From Mageeibacillus sp. UBA5734 (GTDB lineage: Bacteria > Bacillota > Clostridia > Saccharofermentanales > UBA5734): 29,683 bases of DNA. The stretch covers positions 1-29,683 of the forward strand of contig DIGA01000088.1 of assembly GCA_002419365.1 (NCBI GenBank). Direction: 5' to 3'. The notes under the pieces were generated by a model that saw only the letters and a list, made by a program, of their open reading frames with translations, did no database searches and was not told where the DNA came from. The position numbers were made by a program, and so were the translations under genes. Positions 9,322 to 17,297 of the stretch are shown piece after piece (the stretch's first letter is position 1; every line of letters starts with the position of its first letter).

Positions 9322-10485
9322 TCAGGTACCGGAGAGGACCTGCTGCCGAGCCCAGCGATCCAGCTCCATGATGGTGGAAAAGTCGAATGTGCGTTGCCAG
9401 CCCGAGCGCTCATGCTGTTCCAGGCACTGTTCGACCCGGCTGGCGATCTCGAGAAAACCGATCCGGCCAGACAGAAACAAATCCACAGCAGCCTCATTGG
9501 CGGTATTGAGCACGGCTGGCAGGGTTCCGCCGGTGCGCGCCGCAACATAAGCGAGTTCCAGCAGGCGGAACGTATCGGTATCAGGCGGTGAAAATGTCAG
9601 GCTGGTCGTGCGGGGGTCGAATGGATTGTAGCGTGGTTCCAGGCTCGCCCGGCGCTCCGGCCAGGTCAGGGCCAGCTGGATCGGCAGTTTCATATCCGGA
9701 AAACCCATCTGGGCCAGAACCGATCCGTCTTTGAACTCCACCATGGAATGGATGATGCTCTGGGGATGGACGACGACTTCGATCTGGTCGACCGGGCAAT
9801 CAAACAGCCAGGCTGCCTCAATGACTTCCAGGCCTTTGTTCATCAGGGTAGCCGAATCGATCGTGATCTTGCCCCCCATGGCCCAGGTCGGATGGCGCAA
9901 GGCCTGTTCGACCGTGACTTCAGCCAGGTCTGCTCGTGTTTTGCCGCGGAAAGGACCACCGCTGGCCGTGAGGAAAATCCGTGACAGAGAACCAGCCGGT
10001 GCGCCTGCCAGGCATTGCCAGATGGCCGAATGTTCACTGTCCACCGGAAAAAGCCGGGCACCGGTTTTCTCAAGCAGGGGCATGACCAGGGCGCCACCGG
10101 CTACGAGTGTTTCCTTGTTGGCCAGGGCAATCGTCTTGCCCGCCTGCACAGCGGCGAGAACCGGTTCGAGTCCAGCAACACCAACCATGGCAGCCACGAC
10201 GGTTGTGACACCCGGCAGCATGGCAGCAGCCAGGTTGCCTTCGCGGCCATGGAGGATTTCCAGGCGGGGAAAGGCTCCGGCCAAGCGTGACCGGAGTTCC
10301 CTGGCATCCTCAGCACTGGAAACTGAAACCAAGTCTGGATTGAATTCGCGGATCTGCCGCTCCAAGGCGTCCAGACGGCGGCCGCAGGTCAGCGCGGCGA
10401 CTTTGATTCCGAGATGGCGGCAGACCTCCAAGGTCTGGGTACCAATGGAACCGGTGGAACCTAATAAGGATATCGTCTGAGTCAC
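9322..10485 (-). CDS. dxr: 1-deoxy-D-xylulose 5-phosphate reductoisomerase
   Basis: Dxr converts deoxyxylulose phosphate to methylerythritol 4-phosphate with NADPH, the committed step of the non-mevalonate pathway and the fosmidomycin target. The sequence shows the NADPH-binding GSTGSIG near the N-terminus, then LANKETLV, the metal-binding DSEHSA, TASGGPF and HPTWAMGGKITIDSATL. I place the start at the GTG at 10483-10485. A GGGAGG lies 6 bases upstream of it, whereas the in-frame TTG at 10489-10491 directly abuts that sequence and is too close. This gives 387 residues, a normal length. It follows cdsA by about 20 bases and precedes rseP in the same operon. Confidence 0.96.
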   Translation of the reverse strand: MTQTISLLGSTGSIGTQTLEVCRHLGIKVAALTCGRRLDALERQIREFNPDLVSVSSAEDARELRSRLAGAFPRLEILHGREGNLAAAMLPGVTTVVAAMVGVAGLEPVLAAVQAGKTIALANKETLVAGGALVMPLLEKTGARLFPVDSEHSAIWQCLAGAPAGSLSRIFLTASGGPFRGKTRADLAEVTVEQALRHPTWAMGGKITIDSATLMNKGLEVIEAAWLFDCPVDQIEVVVHPQSIIHSMVEFKDGSVLAQMGFPDMKLPIQLALTWPERRASLEPRYNPFDPRTTSLTFSPPDTDTFRLLELAYVAARTGGTLPAVLNTANEAAVDLFLSGRIGFLEIASRVEQCLEQHERSGWQRTFDFSTIMELDRWARQQVLSGT

Positions 10486-10506
10486 AAGCAACCTCCCGGA
10501 TTCTCG

Positions 10507-11394
10507 CTATCCGGCGATCTGGCCCCATATGGCCAGCAGCAGGGTGAACGGCAACGTAAACAGGACACTGTCAAAGCGGTCCAGAGTACCGCCGTGACCG
10601 GGAAGATAGGCGCCGAAGTCTTTGACATCACACCAGCGCTTGATGCCTGATGCGAGCCAGTCGCCCAGCTGGGAAGCTGCGCTGAGAACGATACCGCCGG
10701 CAATCACGGCCAGCCAATGGACCGGCAGGGTGAAGAAGCTGGCATAGGTGAAGCCATTGATCAAAGGCAGGGCCAGACTCAGGGCCAGCATGCCGCCAAC
10801 CAGTCCACCCAGGCTGCCTTCGACCGTTTTCTTGGGACTGATCTGGGGCACGATCTTGTGCCGGCCGAGGAAATAACCCGTGAAATAAGCCAGGACATCC
10901 GACAGCCAAGGCGTGACCAGGGCAACAATCAGCCAGAGCCAACCTTGCTCGAGGGTCATCAGGATGACCACGGCGGTACCAAATGGAAAAGCCAGATACG
11001 TGGTGGCCACAGCTGCAGCCACGGCCCGCGGCATAGCCTGTGGTCCATGCTGGATCAGTAAAATCAGTGCCATGATGGCAGCCCAGGCAATCTGGCCAAT
11101 CATCAGCAGAAAAAGGCCCAGCCAAGTCTGACCCAGCTGGATCGATGCGACCAGATCCTTCACTCGCGGCAGCAAGGTCAGAAGGGGCAGCAAAAACAGC
11201 AGCGCGCCGATCCGGCTTAGAACAGGTGGTAGCCCCAACTGGCGACCGGTCAAAGCCCGGTCCAGCTCGTTTCTGGACAGACAGACGACCAGGATCAGCA
11301 GGACCAGCGGCACAACCGGCCACCAATAGCCAGGTACGACGAATAACGCTACAACCAGGGCAAACAAGAGTCCAGTCAAGATACGCTGGTTCAT
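10507..11394 (-). CDS. cdsA: Phosphatidate cytidylyltransferase (CDP-diacylglycerol synthase)
   Basis: CdsA is a polytopic membrane enzyme that makes CDP-diacylglycerol from phosphatidate and CTP, the branch point for all phospholipids. The predicted 295-residue product is largely hydrophobic, with many membrane segments. Near the C-terminus it carries the family signature LPGHGGTLDRFDS and, before it, SPKKTVEG. The start is the ATG at 11392-11394, where the start and the uppS stop overlap as ATGA and GGAGGGG lies about 10 bases upstream. A longer in-frame start reaching 11517 would only add Arg-rich sequence from inside uppS and is rejected. PlsC, which makes its substrate, is encoded at 20.9-21.7 kb. 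Confidence 0.95.
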   Translation of the reverse strand: MNQRILTGLLFALVVALFVVPGYWWPVVPLVLLILVVCLSRNELDRALTGRQLGLPPVLSRIGALLFLLPLLTLLPRVKDLVASIQLGQTWLGLFLLMIGQIAWAAIMALILLIQHGPQAMPRAVAAAVATTYLAFPFGTAVVILMTLEQGWLWLIVALVTPWLSDVLAYFTGYFLGRHKIVPQISPKKTVEGSLGGLVGGMLALSLALPLINGFTYASFFTLPVHWLAVIAGGIVLSAASQLGDWLASGIKRWCDVKDFGAYLPGHGGTLDRFDSVLFTLPFTLLLAIWGQIAG

Positions 11395-12188
11395 TTTGGT
11401 TTTACCCCTCCAAAGCGGCGGTCCCGTTCGGTGTAGGCGGTCAGTGCCTGGTCCAGGTGTTCTTCGGAAAAATCTGGCCACAGCACATCGGAAAACCAGA
11501 ACTCGGCGTAGGCGCATTGCCAGAGCAGGAAATTGGACAGGCGCATTTCACCACTGGGCCGGATGATCAGGTCCGGATCGGGGACGTCCGGCAGATAGAG
11601 GGCCTGCTGGATGGATGTCTCATCAATGTCATCCACAGCCATCTGGCTGTCTGCCACTTTTTGTGCCAGCTGGCGGCACGCCTGGACGATTTCACGCCGG
11701 CCGCCATAATTGATGGCCACGATCAGCTGCATCTTGTCCCGGCCAGCGGAATTCGCTTCGTTTTCAGCGATAATGGCCTGGATATGCTCCGGCAACGCAG
11801 CGAGGTCGCCGGAAAAACGGACCCGGATACCCTCGGCAGCCAGTTCCGGATCGTAGCGACGGAAAAACTCGACAAACAGATCCATCAGGGCGTGAACTTC
11901 GTCATCTGGCCGGCTCCAGTTCTCAGTCGAGAACGCATAAACGGTCAGATACTGGATGCCGCGCCGGCCGCACATCCGGCACAAAGCCTTGAGGTTTTCG
12001 GCACCGGCACGATGTCCGGCCTGGCGGGGCAGGCCACGCTGCCGGGCCCAGCGGCCATTGCCATCCATGATGACAGCAAGATGGGCCGGGATCTTCAGCT
12101 GTGCATGGCCGTAACCAGCTGCGGCGGGATCGGTTTTGCGATTGCGCCCCGCCCAAAATCTGGACAAGGAATACCAGGGAAAGCGCAT
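11391..12188 (-). CDS. uppS: Undecaprenyl diphosphate synthase (cis-prenyltransferase)
   Basis: UppS condenses isopentenyl units onto farnesyl diphosphate to make the C55 carrier of peptidoglycan precursors. The sequence shows MDGNGRWA (41-48) with the catalytic Asp, then AGHRAG, YGGRREI, and the C-terminal RPSGEMRLSNFLLWQ and EFWFSD motifs. I chose the ATG at 12186-12188 because GAAAGGA lies about 5 bases upstream; an in-frame TTG at 12209 has no ribosome binding site. This gives 265 residues, including an N-terminal basic/aromatic extension of about 35 residues before the core. It overlaps cdsA by 4 bases. A small hairpin lies between frr and this start, so expression may be reduced relative to frr. 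Confidence 0.95.
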   Translation of the reverse strand: MRFPWYSLSRFWAGRNRKTDPAAAGYGHAQLKIPAHLAVIMDGNGRWARQRGLPRQAGHRAGAENLKALCRMCGRRGIQYLTVYAFSTENWSRPDDEVHALMDLFVEFFRRYDPELAAEGIRVRFSGDLAALPEHIQAIIAENEANSAGRDKMQLIVAINYGGRREIVQACRQLAQKVADSQMAVDDIDETSIQQALYLPDVPDPDLIIRPSGEMRLSNFLLWQCAYAEFWFSDVLWPDFSEEHLDQALTAYTERDRRFGGVKPK

Positions 12189-12210
12189 GGAAATCCTTTC
12201 AAACAACAAA

Positions 12211-12230
12211 CCGGGTGTTGTAGCACCCGG
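12211..12230 (-). terminator. Hairpin between frr and uppS, possible weak terminator
   Basis: CCGGGTG and CACCCGG form a perfect 7-bp stem with a 6-base loop. On the minus strand it is followed by the U-rich run TTTGTTGTTT and then, within about 15 bases, the uppS ribosome binding site. The interrupted T-run suggests partial termination after frr, or an effect on uppS translation, rather than a full stop, because no separate promoter for uppS is visible. Confidence 0.5.
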
Positions 12231-12262
12231 TCAGCGGCAGGCAGATCGGCCAGACAGACCGG

Positions 12263-12835
12263 TCAGACTTCCATCAAGTCTTTGTCTTTGGCAGCGGCGG
12301 CTTTGTCGATTTCGCCGATGTACTTGTCAGTCAGCTTCTGCAGGTTCGTCTCGACCTCAGCCATGCCGTCTTCGGTCAGTTCCTTGTTCTTGAGGTGATG
12401 GCGGAACTTGTCGATGCCATCGCGGCGGATGTTGCGGATGGCAACTTTGGCTTCCTCGGCATATTTGTTGACCTGCTTGACCAGCTCCTTGCGGCGTTCC
12501 TCGGTCAGGGGCGGGAACACCAGGCGCAAGGACTTGCCATCGTTATTTGGGTTGATACCCAGGTCCGATGCCTGGATCGCCTTTTCAATCGCCTTGAGCG
12601 AAGTCGGGTCCCAAGGGGTGATGGAGATCATGCGCGGCTCAGGAACCTGGATATTGGCGACCTGGTTGATTGGTGTCTGGACGCCATAGTAGTCGATCGC
12701 AATACGGTCGAGGACCTTCGGGTTGGCCCGTCCGGCCCGGATCGTGTTGAACTCCTCCGTCAAGACGTGGAGTGTCTTTTTCATGTGGTCCTCATAAGGC
12801 AGGTAGGACTCTTTATTCAAAACAATCTGCGACAT
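12263..12835 (-). CDS. frr: Ribosome recycling factor
   Basis: RRF, with EF-G, splits the post-termination ribosome. The 190-residue product has the typical MKKTLHVLTEEFNTIRAGRANP opening region split across its first helix, then YYGVQTPINQVA, PWDP, NPNNDGKSLRL and FPPLTEERRKELVK. The start is the ATG at 12833-12835, with GGAGGTGA a few bases upstream; a longer frame reaching 13018 runs into pyrH and is not credible. The gap of 61 bases to pyrH contains a good promoter, so frr probably starts its own transcript that continues into uppS and beyond. Length is normal (about 185). Confidence 0.97.
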   Translation of the reverse strand: MSQIVLNKESYLPYEDHMKKTLHVLTEEFNTIRAGRANPKVLDRIAIDYYGVQTPINQVANIQVPEPRMISITPWDPTSLKAIEKAIQASDLGINPNNDGKSLRLVFPPLTEERRKELVKQVNKYAEEAKVAIRNIRRDGIDKFRHHLKNKELTEDGMAEVETNLQKLTDKYIGEIDKAAAAKDKDLMEV

Positions 12836-12865
12836 AGAAGTCACCTCCGGTGAATAATCAGTACC

Positions 12866-12895
12866 ATTATAGCCTAACGTTGGGGACTGGTGCAA
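12866..12895 (-). promoter_or_regulatory. Promoter upstream of frr
   Basis: On the minus strand TTGCAC (12890-12895) is separated by 18 bases from a perfect TATAAT (12866-12871). The -35 begins right after the pyrH stop, and transcription would start about 25 bases before the frr ribosome binding site. It is a housekeeping sigma-type promoter by consensus and likely drives frr through priA. Confidence 0.7.
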
Positions 12896-12896
12896 T

Positions 12897-13601
12897 TCAG
12901 CTGACGATCGTTCCGACCTTTTCCCCCTGGGCCAGGCGCAGGATATTTTCTGGTTCATCAATTGAGAAAACCGCGATCGAGACGTGGTTGTCGCGGCAGA
13001 GGGCTGCCGCTGTGGCATCCATGACGCCCAGGTTCAGGCGCAGGACTTCATCGTGGCTAACCGAATCATAACGGACCGCATCCGGGTACTTGCGGGGATC
13101 CTTGTTATAGACACCATCGACGTTGGTCGCCTTGAAAATGATATCGGCGTCAATTTCCGTCGCGCGCAATGCCGCAGCGGTATCAGTTGAAAAAAACGGG
13201 TTGCCAGTGCCGCAGGCAAAAATGACCACGCGGCCCTTCTCGAGATGGCGGACAGCCCTTTTGCGGATGTACGGTTCAGCAAACTGGCGCATTTCTATGG
13301 CACTGATCACCCGGGTGACAGCGCCGGCCTGTTCCAGGGCATCCGACAGGGCCAAAGCATTCATGGCTGTGGCCAGCATGCCCATGTGATCCGCGGTGAC
13401 CCGGTCCATACCTTCGCTGGTGCGGCCGCGCCAGAAATTGCCGCCGCCGACCACAATACCCACCTGGACACCGAGGCCCATCAGGTCACGGATAGTCTTG
13501 CCCAGGCGGTGCAGGGTGTCATTGTCCAGACCCATCCCCTTGCCACCGGCGAGGGATTCGCCACTGACTTTGAGCAGGATTCGTTTGTAGATTGCAGACA
13601 T
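12897..13601 (-). CDS. pyrH: UMP kinase
   Basis: PyrH is the bacterial hexameric UMP kinase of the amino-acid kinase family, making UDP for nucleotides and cell-wall sugars. The 234-residue product shows LLKVSGESLAG near the N-terminus, VGGGNFWRG, and KATNVDGVYNKDP in the nucleotide-binding half. AAAGGAGGCG precedes the ATG by about 6 bases. It sits between tsf and frr as in most bacteria, but is separated from tsf by a strong terminator hairpin only some 20 bases before its start. No obvious promoter is seen in that gap, so pyrH transcription should depend on readthrough or on a promoter inside tsf. Confidence 0.97.
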   Translation of the reverse strand: MSAIYKRILLKVSGESLAGGKGMGLDNDTLHRLGKTIRDLMGLGVQVGIVVGGGNFWRGRTSEGMDRVTADHMGMLATAMNALALSDALEQAGAVTRVISAIEMRQFAEPYIRKRAVRHLEKGRVVIFACGTGNPFFSTDTAAALRATEIDADIIFKATNVDGVYNKDPRKYPDAVRYDSVSHDEVLRLNLGVMDATAAALCRDNHVSIAVFSIDEPENILRLAQGEKVGTIVS

Positions 13602-13620
13602 GGGACGCCTCCTTTGTGTG

Positions 13621-13647
13621 AAAAAAGGGACATGCTTGGCATGTCCC
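13621..13647 (-). terminator. Intrinsic terminator after tsf
   Basis: GGGACATGC and GCATGTCCC form a perfect 9-bp stem with a 3-base loop. On the minus strand it is followed by TTTTTT (13626-13621). This is a textbook rho-independent terminator for rpsB-tsf. The opposite side also has a short T-run (13651-13655), so it could work weakly in both directions. Confidence 0.88.
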
Positions 13648-13670
13648 TCGTTTTTCGATCGGTGACGATC

Positions 13671-14318
13671 TTACTTGATCTGTTTCATGACCTCGTCAGC
13701 AAAGTTCTCTTCTTTTTTCTGGATGCCTTCACCCAGTTCAAAACGGACAAAACGGCGGACCGTGATGTTTTCGCCGATCTTGGCGATCATTTCCTTGACC
13801 AGCTGCGAGATCTTCTTGGAATCATCCTTGACATAGGCCATTTCCAGGAGACAGTTTTCTTCGAAGAACTTGTTCAGGCTGCCTTCGACGATGCGGTCGA
13901 GGATTTTTTCCGGTTTGCCTTCATTGAGGGCCTTGTTACGGATGATGGTTTTCTCTTTTTCGAGTTCCTCGGCCGGGACTTCCTCTTTGGAGACCCAGCG
14001 GGGGTTCATCGCAGCAACCTGCATGCCGAGATCGCGGACCATGCGGCGGAATTCCTCATTCTTGGCAGCGAAGTCCGTTTCGATGTTGACTTCGATCAGG
14101 ACGCCGATGCGGCCTTCGGCATGGATGTAAGCGTCAACGATGCCTTCGGCGGCAACGCGGGAAGCTTTCTTGTCAGCAGAGGCGATACCCTTTTCGCGCA
14201 GCCAGGCAACGGCTTTTTCCATGTCGCCATTGGTTTCGGTCAGGGCCTTCTTGCAGTCCATCATACCGGAACCAGTCTTTTCACGCAGGGTTTTGATCAT
14301 GTCAGTGGTGATAGCCAT
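13671..14318 (-). CDS. tsf: Translation elongation factor Ts
   Basis: EF-Ts exchanges GDP for GTP on EF-Tu. The 215-residue product has the N-terminal UBA-like region with LREKTGSGMMDCKKAL and the core motif TDFAAKNEEFR (about 81-91). It is the short form, with a reduced C-terminal part, like EF-Ts of thermophiles and several Clostridia, rather than the 280-290 residue Escherichia coli form. GGGAGGAA precedes the ATG, and it follows rpsB by 29 bases, the usual pairing. The strong terminator downstream ends the rpsB-tsf unit. Confidence 0.97.
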   Translation of the reverse strand: MAITTDMIKTLREKTGSGMMDCKKALTETNGDMEKAVAWLREKGIASADKKASRVAAEGIVDAYIHAEGRIGVLIEVNIETDFAAKNEEFRRMVRDLGMQVAAMNPRWVSKEEVPAEELEKEKTIIRNKALNEGKPEKILDRIVEGSLNKFFEENCLLEMAYVKDDSKKISQLVKEMIAKIGENITVRRFVRFELGEGIQKKEENFADEVMKQIK

Positions 14319-14347
14319 GGGGGTTCCTCCCTATTCTAAGCGTTTGA

Positions 14348-15091
<744 letters not shown>

Positions 15092-15185
15092 GATAAGGTT
15101 CCTCCTGTTTTTTCCACCATGAGCTGCCAACCAGATTCGTTTCGAACTGGCAACAGGGGCAAGTCCCATGTGCGTTTTTTGAGCC
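15092..15185 (-). promoter_or_regulatory. Structured 5' leader of rpsB
   Basis: The leader between the predicted transcription start (near 15185) and the rpsB ATG is about 93 bases. It contains TTGCCAG...TTCG-AAA-CGAA...CTGG...TGGCAG (about 15124-15154), which can form an imperfect hairpin. An outer ACAGG/CCTGT pairing lies upstream of that hairpin. Ribosomal protein leaders are often bound by their own product, and S2 autoregulation is known in other bacteria. Whether this leader does that is inference. Confidence 0.45.
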
Positions 15186-15191
15186 TGTGAA

Positions 15192-15220
15192 ATTTTAGCA
15201 TGAACCGATGCCACATGCAA
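15192..15220 (-). promoter_or_regulatory. Promoter of rpsB-tsf
   Basis: On the minus strand TTGCAT (15215-15220) is separated by 17 bases from TAAAAT (15192-15197). Spacing is ideal, and each box has one or two departures from consensus. It reads away from the plus-strand gene at 15332. Confidence 0.75.
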
Positions 15221-15277
15221 GGGGGCCCCGAACAGGGCTCTTTGCAAAGTGAAATAGCCTAAGCGCCTTCCCAGCGG

Positions 15278-15283
15278 TATAAT
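15278..15283 (+). promoter_or_regulatory. Candidate -10 box for the plus-strand pair
   Basis: A perfect TATAAT lies 49 bases before the ATG of the unknown gene at 15332. The expected -35 position (about 15255-15260, TAGCCT) is a poor match. Either the promoter is weak or it needs an activator. The palindromes GGGGCCCC (15222-15229) and TTTGCAAA (15241-15248) lie just upstream. Confidence 0.45.
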
Positions 15284-15331
15284 GTGACAAAATGAAAATA
15301 ACCAGAATGCGCATCATAAAAGGAGTACACC

Positions 15332-15940
15332 ATGATTTCGACACAACTTACCAAATTGGCCCAACAGCAGAATTGGCAGACACTGGAAGCGGAAGACAGC
15401 ATCTATGGCCTCTACAATGGCTACCGTTTCACGGTGATGGAGGGCAAGGGTTTCAAGGCGGTCTTCGTTTCAGTGGCCGGAATCACAGCGGACAACCTGG
15501 CTGCTCTGCAGAGCTGGCTCGATGACAATACCCGCCAGCTCAAACTGAGGAATTTTGAACTGGCGGACAATTTCCTTTGTGTCCGTCTGCAGGAGTCGTG
15601 GCGCGTGCGCACAGCTGAGCAGATCGAGTGGTTCCTGGCCCAGTTATCCGGCATGCTCAGCCAATTTGAACTGCCAACAGAAGCGTGTGCCATCTGCGGA
15701 GAGTCAGCAGACAAACAGGGTCTGTTGCATGGCTTGTTTTGTGCCTTGCACCCGGAATGCCAGGACCGCGAAACAGTGGATTTCACCCAAACCAGCGAAT
15801 TGGTTGAATCCCCAGTGGAATCATCTGCTGGCGAGCTGATTCAAGAGGAAACGCAGGGTGAAGTCGATGACCTGGAAACAACCATTGACAGCGAGCCGGT
15901 CACAGAAGGCGCAGACACCGAGGAACAATCGAATGGATAA
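15332..15940 (+). CDS. Unrecognised protein with a four-cysteine cluster and acidic tail
   Basis: I do not recognise this 202-residue protein. Residues 1-110 form an alpha/beta domain without signal peptide or membrane segment (YGLYNGYRFTVMEGKG, then AVFVSVAG and a Leu-rich helix). Cys119, Cys122, Cys137 and Cys143, with His140, have the spacing of a small zinc site (CAIC...CALHPEC). Residues 145-202 are strongly acidic and low in complexity, probably disordered. AAGGAG lies 6 bases before the ATG. It overlaps the downstream dipeptidase gene by 8 bases, so the two are co-translated and probably work together, perhaps in peptide or protein turnover, but this is inference. It is cytosolic by appearance. 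Confidence 0.85.
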   Translation: MISTQLTKLAQQQNWQTLEAEDSIYGLYNGYRFTVMEGKGFKAVFVSVAGITADNLAALQSWLDDNTRQLKLRNFELADNFLCVRLQESWRVRTAEQIEWFLAQLSGMLSQFELPTEACAICGESADKQGLLHGLFCALHPECQDRETVDFTQTSELVESPVESSAGELIQEETQGEVDDLETTIDSEPVTEGADTEEQSNG

Positions 15941-17264
15941 GCAGGCCATCGCCCAGTCCATGGCCGCCTATCGCGATGCCATGGTCCGGGCAACGGTTGA
16001 ATTGTGCGCGATCCCAAGTGTCAAGGGACGCCCTGAAACGGGTGCGCCTTTTGGAGTGGAGACGAAAAGATCCCTGGATGCGTTCCTCGCACTGGGCGCT
16101 GAACTTGGTTTCACGCCGGTCGATCTGGATGGCTACTGTGGCTACCTGGACTGGGGCAGCGAGGGTCCGATCACGGCCGTGCTGGGCCATCTGGATGTTG
16201 TGCCAGCCATCGACGGCTGGTCACATGACCCCTTTGCGCCGATTGTCACAACTGACAGGATCATCGCCCGCGGGACAGCGGACGACAAAGGGCCGCTGGT
16301 ATCAGCCTTGTATGCGATGAAAGCCCTCAAGGATGAAGGATTTGTCCCCAAAGGAAGGATCCGCCTGATTGCTGGACTGGATGAAGAAAGTGGCAGCGCC
16401 TGTATGAGCCACTACACACAAGTAGCCGAATTGCCCACTGCAGGCTTCACACCGGATGCCAGTTTCCCGGCCATTTATGCAGAAAAAGGCATCGCCCATA
16501 TCAAGATCCAGCTGAAAAGCCAGCCCGGACAACCATTTTCCACGCTGGACGGCCATGGACAAATTTTGCTGGCTGCAGTGGCTGGCCAGCGGGCCAACAT
16601 GGTTCCGGCACGGTGTGACCTGACCTGGCAGGATGAGCAAGGACATGTCACCACGGAAACCTATGCAGGCAAGGCCGCCCATGCCAGTTTGCCTTGGGAA
16701 GGACACAATGCGATCGGAGTCGCGATGGCGACAGCGGCCCAGCGGCCCGGTGCCCATCCGATGGTCCAGCTCTACCAGGCCTTGATCGCCGAAGACTGGA
16801 CGGGCCAGGCACTGGGCATCGCCGGCCTGGACAGCTCGGGACCTTTGACCTTGAATCCGGGCGTGCTCAAACTGGACCTGGAGCAGGGCAGCCTGGTCCT
16901 GGATATCCGCTATCCGGCCAGCTGGCAAGTCGAGACCATCCTGGCCCGGATGGCTGCAGCTGTTGCCCCATTCCAGGCCACCGTGGAACTGGTCAGCCAT
17001 ACTGCCCCCCTGGCGGGTGATCCTGGTCGGCCTCTGGTCAAAACCCTGATGGCCGTGTACAACCGCCTGACCGGGGCCAATGTCTCGGCAATCGCGATTG
17101 GCGGCGGAACGTATGCCCGGGCGATGCCCAATATTGTCGCCTTTGGTCCGTCGTTTCCGGGTGAACCGGATGTCTGCCATCAAGTCGACGAATACATCAC
17201 CATCGAAAAACTGCTGGCTTCTGCGGCCATTTACCGTGAAGCCTTGCGCGAGCTGGCTGGCTGA
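15933..17264 (+). CDS. M20 family metallopeptidase, PepV/Sapep-like dipeptidase
   Basis: This is a cytosolic metal-dependent dipeptidase (PepV/Sapep-type, Zn or Mn), probably cleaving dipeptides from imported peptides. The 443-residue product has the M20 metal ligands: HLD (86-88), the Asp pair of GTADDKGP (117/118), catalytic GLDEESGS (Glu151/Glu152) and the Asp of FTPDASFP (175). The C-terminal FPGEPDVCHQVDEYI holds the last His ligand, and GGGTYAR precedes it. The start is the ATG at 15933-15935, inside the last codons of the preceding gene, with GAGGA about 9 bases upstream; an earlier in-frame ATG (15858) lies deep in that gene and has no family match. Gene symbol is withheld because pepV, sapep and related names overlap. 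Confidence 0.93.
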   Translation: MDKQAIAQSMAAYRDAMVRATVELCAIPSVKGRPETGAPFGVETKRSLDAFLALGAELGFTPVDLDGYCGYLDWGSEGPITAVLGHLDVVPAIDGWSHDPFAPIVTTDRIIARGTADDKGPLVSALYAMKALKDEGFVPKGRIRLIAGLDEESGSACMSHYTQVAELPTAGFTPDASFPAIYAEKGIAHIKIQLKSQPGQPFSTLDGHGQILLAAVAGQRANMVPARCDLTWQDEQGHVTTETYAGKAAHASLPWEGHNAIGVAMATAAQRPGAHPMVQLYQALIAEDWTGQALGIAGLDSSGPLTLNPGVLKLDLEQGSLVLDIRYPASWQVETILARMAAAVAPFQATVELVSHTAPLAGDPGRPLVKTLMAVYNRLTGANVSAIAIGGGTYARAMPNIVAFGPSFPGEPDVCHQVDEYITIEKLLASAAIYREALRELAG

Positions 17265-17268
17265 GTCT

Positions 17269-17285
17269 TCAGGCTGCACGCCTGA
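17269..17285 (+). terminator. Small hairpin after the dipeptidase gene, weak terminator candidate
   Basis: TCAGGC and GCCTGA form a 6-bp stem with a 5-base loop, 4 bases after the dipeptidase stop. No T-run follows, so it may only protect the 3' end. The MATE gene converges 13 bases further on. Confidence 0.3.
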
Positions 17286-17297
17286 TACGTGGTTCCT

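Noticed and set aside
10486..10491. TTG start for dxr
   Set aside because: It directly abuts the Shine-Dalgarno sequence. The GTG two codons later has ideal spacing.
11395..11517. N-terminal extension of cdsA
   Set aside because: It lies within uppS and is Arg-rich. The ATGA overlap with a good ribosome binding site gives the normal start.
12836..13018. N-terminal extension of frr into pyrH
   Set aside because: It would overlap pyrH and its own promoter. The ATG at 12835 has GGAGGTGA and the normal RRF length.
13245..14339. A 364-codon plus-strand open frame
   Set aside because: It is antisense to pyrH and tsf and spans the terminator between them, so it is a shadow.
15092..15247. N-terminal extension of rpsB
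   Set aside because: The extra 52 codons cover the leader and promoter, while the ATG at 15091 has a strong ribosome binding site and the family-typical start.
16302..17279. A 325-codon minus-strand open frame
   Set aside because: It is antisense to the dipeptidase gene, which has all M20 metal ligands; the shadow protein has no family features.
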